From Ophioderma brevispina (lineage: Eukaryota > Echinodermata > Ophiuroidea > Amphilepidida > Ophiodermatidae), in NCBI GenBank assembly GCA_023653785.1, contig JAMKCH010012393.1, positions 1 through 64,000 on the forward strand: 64,000 nucleotides of DNA, in the 5' to 3' direction. This document shows, piece after piece, positions 56,652 through 64,000 of this stretch (position 1 is the stretch's first letter; each line of letters opens with the position of its first letter). Below the pieces are notes generated by a model that was not told where the DNA came from, ran no database searches, and saw only the letters and a program-made list of their open reading frames with translations. Made by a program: the position numbers and the translations under genes.

Positions 56652-58014
56652 TTAATGGTTAACTGTTTGACACACGCCCCTCAGGCAAAAACTTTCAAAA
56701 AAATGTGAGTGCATTTCTAGGTACTGGTAAAAAGCCTAAGGGCACTTTCAAAGTTCTCTAAGTGATCTTTGTCTATGCGACCTATAAGGTGTACTCATCA
56801 AGATGCCACAGAGGGCTGCTCAAGTAAGAATTGAGCACAAAGGATAAAAAGGAGAAGAGGCACAGTCTGAAGGCTATTCCTTTATTATCGGCCTATGAAG
56901 ACAAAATCAGTTGAATTAATTAAAAATTACTAAATCTAATAACTGTCTTCTTTACCTATAAAAGCCTGCTTCATTCTCTTGAAATGATCAATGTCAACCT
57001 AATTTTTCCCCCAATATCAGTGAACCAATGGATCATATTGATACAGATGGACGATTTTTTGGAAAGCTGGCCTAGCAAAAAAAACACACCATTAATTTTG
57101 GCAGTTTTTTTTCTCATTTATTACAGGTGTTAAATGACGGGCATGTGTTCATATTTCAAAACCTCTAATGTAAACTAGCATAAGTTAAATGTTATTGCAC
57201 TTTCATTCATTATTATCATTCATAATACGTATATTTGTCACTACCTGCCATGGCAACTGGCTGGAACAAGCTGGCTGAAGCTGCGGGGAATAACACCCTG
57301 GTCATGCTGCCACCAGATAAATAGGCCATAACTCCCTTAGGATTTTGGCCGTTTCTAAATATTTTGTTTAGATTCCCTGTACACTAAAATCATATATTTT
57401 AGACTCTTATTTGTATTTCTAATCTGATTGGTTGTAAAAGTAGTATAAAAGATACAAATGGTGGCTACTTTTTGGTTGAGCTATTAGTTTTGGGCACTCT
57501 AGTAAATGCTTTTATTAGATTATGTCTTAAAAACATCGTTTAGACCCTAATTTGTGTATTTCTGGATTTGCATATGAATTATGATACAATTAGAAAATGG
57601 CGCAATTTTGGACTCCATCTGATTTTGGGTACTTGTTAAGTTTTTTGAAACCTCTCAAAATAAGGACTTCATTGCATTCCTTTGTGCCTTAAAACATATG
57701 TTTTGGACCTTTATTTTTGTATTTCCACCTTGTCTGGTTGCAAAGATCGAATAAATGGAAAATGGCGGCCATTTTGACCGCACATCTTGAATTTCGGAGA
57801 GAACTCCAGGAGACTTTCGGGGACTTTTAGTATGGTTATTCTCACTTCTACTCCTATTATTCCTGAACCTATCCTGAAAAATCAGCTTGTTATGGGCTAT
57901 TTCAAGGTTTTAGCCATAATGATCTAATGCTCTTGACTAGAAGGGTTAACCTCCAAACTGTAGTAAGTAATAAATCTAGTTTTTAAATCCAGTTTTTTGT
58001 CCCCCACTAATGGT

Positions 58015-58965
58015 AAAAACCCAGGAGCTAGCAACCATTTGTAACCCACATCTCAATTACAAAGGTTTTGAGTGATTAAATATGTTGACAGCTGACCGGA
58101 ACTCTACTGGCAGACGTGAATTCTTAAGTGCCGCAAGTGGTGGCCCTAAGGAGAGAGGGCCAAGACAACAAAGTTTACAGGGTCAATTTTTAAATTGATC
58201 CATCATGGTTTGAAAAGCACACATGTTCTTGTCCCTAACCATAATGCTTTCATAAAAGGGGTAATAGTTTGAATTAAGCATAAAGTTTTCAGAGTTATAG
58301 GCTAAAACAGCAAAAATCAATAAAAAGGGTCAATTTCAGTTGTAGGGGTCAAATTTTAAAATTGCTCCGATTTGGATAAAAAATATGGTGCAACATGTAT
58401 TGTGGAGCTCATAGGATAAATAAGGAATAGTTTTGAGTTTCCAAATGCTACTTAAGAAAGTAGGGGGTAACAAGATCAAGCCCTCATTGGAATGCCAATG
58501 GACGTTGACACCTTCTGTGCCCCCTACTCGAAACTAAGCATTTTAAGACGTCAAAACTATTCCTTATTTAACCTATGAACTCCACCAATAATTGCACCAT
58601 TTTTTATCCAAATCGAAGCAACTTTAAACTTGACCCCTGTAAACTGAAATTGACCCTTATTATTGATTTTTGCTGTTTTTAGCCTATAACTCTTAAACTT
58701 TAGGCTTTACATATTATAAACTATACCTTTTTCTGAATCCTTATGGTTAGACACATAGCATGGTGTGGCTTTTCATCATAATTTGATCAATTTACAAATT
58801 TGACCACGCCTGTTCAACCTTTGTTTTGGCCCCCTCATCCTTAGGCACACTTGTTCACTTAAGAGTCGCATTTCAGGGGTTCCGGTCAGTCTGTCAACAT
58901 ATTAATCAACTCAAACTTTTGTACTTGAGATGTGTTTACAAATGTGTGGCTAGCTCCAGGGCTAT
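58015..58965. repeat. Palindrome of about 950 bp (unit B)
   Basis: Duplicate of 51640-52590 with the same arm landmarks. The arms are slightly less well paired because of scattered indels. Centre near 58490. Confidence 0.85.
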
Positions 58966-59440
58966 TGGGGTGGCTAGATTTCTCCAGGTGCAGATAAAAG
59001 GTCCACTTTTTGCTGTAATTTTAAAAAAAGGTCCAAATTAGAGAAATTTTGCCACGAAAGTCCACATTTTTGTGATAAATGTTCAAAATTTCCAAAAAGG
59101 ACCATTTTAGGGGGTTAGGTCAACTTTTAACCAAAAGGTCCACTTTTTCGAAAAAAAGTCCACTTTTTCAAAGTCACCCCCCAAAAAAAATTAATCCTGC
59201 GTACTGCACCTGCTGCCCATATGAGATTTTTGAGCAAAAATAATTGACCGATGCCCTTCCTGATGCAATCCACGTTTTTGGCGAGTGGGCATATAGCTTT
59301 GCACCATCACCCTACTGAAAGGCACATGACATAGACAGTGTGGATCGCCGCCCTGCCTCTCCAGATCCAACATCCTTGTAGGTAGATTTTCTTTTATTTC
59401 TTTCATGGTATCACTACCCTGGTTATCGGATTGCCTTAAA

Positions 59441-59934
59441 TCCATTGGATGTGGGTTTAGTAGCCACCACAACTTAGACCTTCGACAGTATGGTTTACCA
59501 GGATACCAGTAGCAGGCCTCAACGGAAACCTGATCTTAAACTGTCAATGTCTGTAAATTGCATCTATTGTAATGTGATTGCCCATTGCATTGTGGAAACA
59601 AACACCATCTGACTTCTGGAGAACAAGCACAGGAACTGCGCATTTGGTAGTTATTTGTGTCTCATCTTCTTGCTTTCCATTTTGACGATAACCGAATAAA
59701 ACAGAATTTGTCGGAGAAGGATTGAAGAGGATGAATGAGTTATGTGAGAGTGGACAGGTTTCACTTTCATGTTTTTTACTACTACTCTCCGTTGTAGGTA
59801 ATCATCACCAATGTTGTAATCAGAACGGCGCTGGCAGGTCGTACAATTATACGCTCATGGGCATAAAATGCCTTGATTCTATATTGTTGTTATAGAAGCC
59901 TCATTTGCTCCACCTAACAAAGCAAATTTAAACC
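59441..59934. other. Intergenic; no gene recognised
   Basis: No coding block or clear repeat. Confidence 0.3.
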
Positions 59935-61670
59935 TCATTTCGAGGATTGACAATCAGAAGACGTTACTCAGCACTGAAAGAAATATTAAATATTCTTTTA
60001 TTCTGCTGTTCATAATAAAGTTGTTCTTTGTTTACTAAAGTTTGTTTGGCCAAGGGATCAAATGAAAAATTGTTCCTTTTGATTACATACTTCGCATAAG
60101 TAAACCATTTTCCTTTCCCGTCTATAAATAATATAACTTTTTATATTACCATTTATTGTTATGGCAAGTGTAAAGTTTTCACATTTTCATAAAGTGAATA
60201 AAATGATCTCACTTTATTTTCTGATATCAGTGGATCAAGGACATAAATGCGACTCATCAAGCAAATACTGGCATTATTGACAATTAAATCCACCTGGTAT
60301 TCATCGGACAAAGAACTTCAGATTCCCCTTTGTTTATTTCGAACTTCAGAGCCTTTGTTACTGTCCATGCGTTGAATATATGTCAGGTGTTTCATAGACT
60401 GTTATCCCCGCCCAGTTTTGGAGCTTCAATAGAATTCTCAAGTACGCAAATGAAGCATTGCCTTTGATTCCAGTCATGCACTGTAATTAGGTTGTGCAGT
60501 ACGGCCAGGACGGAATCCGGCACTCTTTTGTATACTTGAGACTTCTAATGAACGTCTATCCATTTTGGATTGAGCTGGCCTCTTTCGCATACAAAAATAA
60601 ACTTTGAGGTTCAACTGTGAAGTTCCATCCTTTTGCCTGTATATTCATCATTTAATTAAAAAAACTAATGTTAACAAAACTCAATGGTGGATAGTTTGCT
60701 TGGTAAAGCTTGTGACCTAACATTTTTTTGTAGGAGAACCAGATCCCTACTTATTGCGACTCATTTCTATTCAATTTACACTAGGGTTTTTAGAAAATAC
60801 AAAGAAGGGGTCCTAGCGACCTATGCTAACACCACAGTAAATTCTAAAAGATGGGGTTACGCGGCAAGTTATCGTAAGTTAAGTTTTGTTTCTGCACCAA
60901 GATGTAGGTCACAGTCTTGCAAAAACACTTTTCTTTCATGATTTTTGTTCTCTTTGTTTCCTTTTCGGAAAAAATGAAAAAAAAAAAAATCTAATGTTTT
61001 TTTTTTTTTTAAGATTTTTTAGTTTTTTAAGTTTATTTATTCGTGAGAGACGAGTATCTGTGGTTTGCGTCATGAAAAAAATAGCTCAAATCCAATCTGG
61101 GATGATGAGCACCTGAAATCCTTTTTATCTGGAAAGTACAGATGGCCATGTTATTTCCAAATACAGTTGAAAATATTCGTTAGTGCTTTAATCCCTGCAT
61201 ACCGATCGGATTTCTGGATATCAACAGTGATATTTATTTGCTCGATTCAATGCTGCGATATGTATATCTAACCTGGTCACTGAATTTAGGCAAAACTTGT
61301 GATTACATTTATTCATTGTCATCAAATGTGCAACCTTTTGCACTTGACAGTAACCCGGTATTGAGAAGGTATAATAAACCATAATTAAATGCGTCAGAAT
61401 CATTCGCGCCGATAGCGTACCCATGTCCCTTATGCAATCATCTTTCTCTCTTGATATCCCCTGGAGTATTTCATAATAATGTTTGCTTACAGTACCATAT
61501 ATGAGCTATATGAGATGTTTTACATTTTGAGTAATGAATAGATTGCTATGTAGGAAAATATTCACATCACATTTCTCAAAAGCAGTATTACAGCATAATT
61601 AAAGAAATTCTTTTAATATTTCTTTCAGTGCTGAGCCACGTCCTTCTGATTCTCAAGTCTGGGGCCTCGC
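59935..61670. mobile_element. Inverted-repeat element of about 1.7 kb
   Basis: ACAATCAGAAGACGT and CTCAGCACTGAAAGAAATAT near 59950-59985 are inverted near 61612-61660 (ATATTTCTTTCAGTGCTGAG, then ACGTCCTTCTGATT). The arms are about 70 bases. The interior has an open frame at 60684-60941 without a recognised domain, and T/A homopolymers near 60980-61020. Confidence 0.65.
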
Positions 61671-62335
61671 TTTGATCTATTTTTATATATCTTGTTTTTT
61701 AAATGTATTAATGGAATGTATGGCGGTGATTTTTAATATTCTCAATTTTACATCCATTTCCTTTTCACTATTTTGTATTCATTTATCATCAGTGTCAGTC
61801 AATCCCGGTTCATGCTCCCTTCCTTGATAATAAGTGCGACTTTAACAAAGATGAAACCAGTAAAAAAACGAAACTACACTTCTACAAAGTTCTGTGAATT
61901 AACAGGTTGCACAGTTTTTAATCTTCATTTAAAGCTTTGGCAAATTAACCAGTCAGGACAGGTTCTTTGAGGGCCCTGCTACTGTTATCCTGTTAACCAG
62001 TATTTTACACCTTTATAAATAATTCATGAATAATAGGCATATGCTTCCATTTCAATTGGTCAATTGCGTCCGCACAAGGATGATAATTTAGCTATCAGTG
62101 AATGAAGCTATTTCCCATGCGTATTTTTTTACTACTTTCGCCTATATCATCGTACCCAGAGACAAAGTTATCTATTGCTTAGCATTTTGTCACGCATTGT
62201 AGTTATTATGGTTCTCCTAAAAAGAAGGAACTTTCTCTCCGTTGGTTAACACAACAACAAAATGGGGGCCGCGGCCACCAGTCGTCTTTGAAAGCGACGA
62301 ATTGCTCTGCGTTATAAAATAAAGATGGACAAAAC
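61671..62335. other. Intergenic; no gene recognised
   Basis: AT-rich. No clear feature before the recombinase-like relic. Confidence 0.3.
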
Positions 62336-62550
62336 ATGCGATTTGTTGTCCGGAAGGCTGTGAACATCTATCAGACTACTGTAAGGAAAAAGGAAGTTCC
62401 TCTCACGGAAGCTGAAGCGCTAAAATGTGCCGATTTGGACGAGTTGTTGGGGTGATTTTACGCTGAGGTTCGTAAAACGGGATGGCGATTTAGCCTCATC
62501 AACATATATGGTTTCCAAAGGGCACTTGGCACACTTTTTATCTCATAAGA
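62336..62550 (+). pseudogene. Crypton/DUF3504-like recombinase N-terminal relic
   Basis: From ATG at 62336 the frame reads about 38 residues to A-D-L-D-E-L-L-G, a TGA stop (62453-62455), then F-Y-A-E-V-R-K and I-Y-G-F-Q-R-A-L-G. The L-x-x-F-Y-x-E-V-R-K pattern followed by a helix with G-x-x-R-A-L is what I know from the N-terminal DNA-binding part of Crypton-type tyrosine recombinases and host proteins derived from them. A one-base loss near 62490 is likely. The catalytic domain is absent. Confidence 0.45.
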
Positions 62551-62620
62551 TTTATAATGGATGTAATACAACAAATACTACATGCTACGTCGGGGAAATA
62601 GTGCAACTATTGTTCCCAAT

Positions 62621-62690
62621 CGGTACTGGCTACATGCCTACCACCCTCACCCTTCGGGTTCGGGGTGTGTAGGCCTTTAGGCCAGTACCG
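62621..62690 (+). repeat. 70-base hairpin with TTCG loop
   Basis: CGGTACTGGC (62621-62630) pairs perfectly with GCCAGTACCG (62681-62690). Inside, GCCTAC pairs with GTAGGC and ACCC with GGGT around CTTCGG. It is directly downstream of the recombinase-like relic. Confidence 0.75.
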
Positions 62691-62879
62691 AAAGAAAAAA
62701 AGAAAAGGGGATCTGGTAGAAAAATAGATTGCACGATAATTTCCCTGAATAAATTCCAACTAAAGGCCATGGGTATGATCAGGTTGTATATGTACAAACG
62801 TAACCATGGCTCCAGGTAAATCCAGAGTAATGATTGGTGGCTACGACCACTGATGATGAGTTAGATGGTACCTACAGTT

Positions 62880-63060
62880 CATTCTAACTGGTTAGAACTA
62901 AAAAGAAGATCTACCTACAAGGTGGCGGTTTGGAGAGCTAATGGCTGCCATCCAGCACATTGATGTCAAGAAGGGCATCCGTTCAATATCTTTTGCTCAA
63001 TAACCTCACACAGCATGGTGCTGTGATTTTGAGGTTAATCCGACCACCCCGTTTAGCGGG
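62880..63060 (+). mobile_element. RTE-like LINE 3'-end fragment
   Basis: AGATCTACCTACAAGGTGG, CCAGCACATTGATG and GAAGGGCATCCG follow in the order seen on the minus strand of 59230-59400. The phrase AAGGGCATCCG is common near the 3' end of RTE-type elements, which is the basis of this tentative call. Confidence 0.4.
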
Positions 63061-63120
63061 GCCAAAAACCGGATTTAAAACTTTGGTTTACCACTACCAC
63101 TACTACTTTAGTGTGAAACA

Positions 63121-63351
63121 CAGTGGCAGGATCCAGGACCATCAAAGAAGGGGGCACAAAGGCAGATTTATTACAACCCCCACATTGAACTTGGTTCCAC
63201 AGAACTCTTTCCATATGTATTGTAACTAGAATTTCATATGGTGGTCCACTTGATACAGCAATAATCCTACCCAATAAAGAGTTCGCATGCATAGTATGTC
63301 TGCTGATAACACCAGCATTTAACTCTGCTTTCCCTTCTGGATCCGCCACTG
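63121..63351. mobile_element. hAT-type miniature element, second family (231 bp)
   Basis: Ends CAGTGGCAGGATCCAG and CTGGATCCGCCACTG are inverted copies with one extra A. TGAAACA is present at both borders, partly overlapping the right end, so the duplication is not clean. No transposase. Confidence 0.65.
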
Positions 63352-64000
63352 AAACAGGTCTTCCGTCTTCCTCAAATTGGGGATCGACAACACTTTCCTT
63401 GACTCCACACATGAATCACATAACTCTATACTTACTGACCCAAGATAAGGTCTGCTAGGCCAGATGCTTCCACCATGCAGAATGACTTCTTCTCGATGTT
63501 CATAATCATGAATACCAACTGTAAAAGAGAACCAAAGGCAAAAGGTTTAATGGGAAAAAAAAAACAACAACTCTAAATTACATGGTGCAGAATATTCCCC
63601 ACAACCCCACATGACTACTGGGTGACCTTTGACCCCCACTTATGTTGAGGCATGTCCGGTCAAAGCTTACTCCCTCCATCGGTTTCCTTGAAATTCATCG
63701 ACAATTGGACTTACAACAACGACAACTGAAGGGTTTAACAGTTTTGCTCATACTCCGATATCCGTCCATCAGAATGTCCATATGTTGCTTCCTATCCGAC
63801 ATACTTCTGGGCTGTGAGAAAAGGGGAATTTACCACGACAGCTTAGTAGTTTGTAAGTTGAACTTTAAAAAAATTATCTTTGAATCCTGAAACTTGTTTT
63901 CCCGTGAACAGAAACCTACATCCCTCCTGGGAGAAGAACTGGAGGTAAAATCACAGTTACACTTATGTCAAGAGACAATTAACTATCATTTGATGTGGAA
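63352..64000. other. Right edge; no gene recognised
   Basis: Contains GGTGACCTTTGACCCCC at about 63621-63637, resembling the tandem repeat at 42186. No coding exon recognised. Confidence 0.35.

Larger units (their letters stand above)
53378..59440 (+). repeat. Unit B of the 6.3-kb direct tandem duplication
   Basis: Collinear with unit A from GTCTGTGTAATGTC to the TGTAGGTAGATTTTC block. Differences are dominated by one-base gains and losses, with one deletion of about 100 bases in its TTAA element (56438-56651). Confidence 0.92.

Overview
This window looks like a piece of an animal genome, most likely a marine invertebrate. The phylum cannot be fixed from the sequence. The reasons are an AT-rich background, a spliced CYP2-type cytochrome P450 with consensus GT/AG junctions, animal-type non-LTR retrotransposons, a mariner-family transposase, hAT and TTAA-target miniature elements and tRNA-derived SINEs. 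Nothing prokaryotic was seen: no operons, no Shine-Dalgarno context and no CRISPR. Most of the short open frames are chance ORFs in repeats.

The only host gene recognised with confidence is a CYP2-like P450 on the + strand. Exon 1 is 7634-8000 (membrane anchor and proline-rich hinge). A long second exon at 11905-12851 runs from the G-I-V-F block to the Phe-Gly-x-Gly just before the haem cysteine. Both junctions are phase 1. The haem-Cys exon was not found. The second exon carries many single-base frameshifts, so this is either a pseudogene or poorly polished sequence. Intron 1 (3.9 kb) holds a Jockey/CR1-like LINE fragment (about 9320-11293). Its reverse-transcriptase domain is split just before YADD by a 666-bp terminal-inverted-repeat element (9826-10491).

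The rest is layered mobile DNA. From 0 to 6 kb there are small inverted-repeat elements, a LINE 3' tail and two direct copies of a tRNA-derived repeat. At 13.6-15.1 kb lies a minus-strand mariner-type (DD41D spacing) pseudogene with a 418-bp element nested in it, bounded by a 7-bp target duplication. At 15.9-18.7 kb an inverted repeat pair brackets an 850-bp (C/T)-rich minisatellite and an intact-looking hAT miniature element with a perfect 8-bp duplication. At 19-22 kb there are two copies of a TTAA-flanked miniature element, one with its empty site preserved in a neighbouring duplicate. From 22 to 33 kb there are several foldback elements, including a 2.36-kb element with 210-bp inverted ends and a TA duplication. 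At 33.6-36.1 kb a 1.26-kb unit is repeated in tandem; each unit carries a GC-cored palindrome of about 180 bp. At 37.7-38.3 kb sits a GTCGC-rich inverted-repeat element, and at 40-40.5 kb a minus-strand tRNA-SINE.

The most striking structure is a direct tandem duplication of about 6.3 kb (46765-53085 and 53378-59440). Each unit holds inverted arms with repeated ATGGCGGC motifs, a hAT insertion with a poly-G run, a minus-strand LINE reverse-transcriptase relic, a TTAA element and a near-perfect palindrome of about 950 bp. The two units differ largely by one-base indels, so an assembly artefact (joined haplotypes or uncorrected long reads) is a serious alternative to a real duplication. The right end holds a 1.7-kb inverted-repeat element, a Crypton-like recombinase relic with a stop codon, and another hAT-like miniature element.
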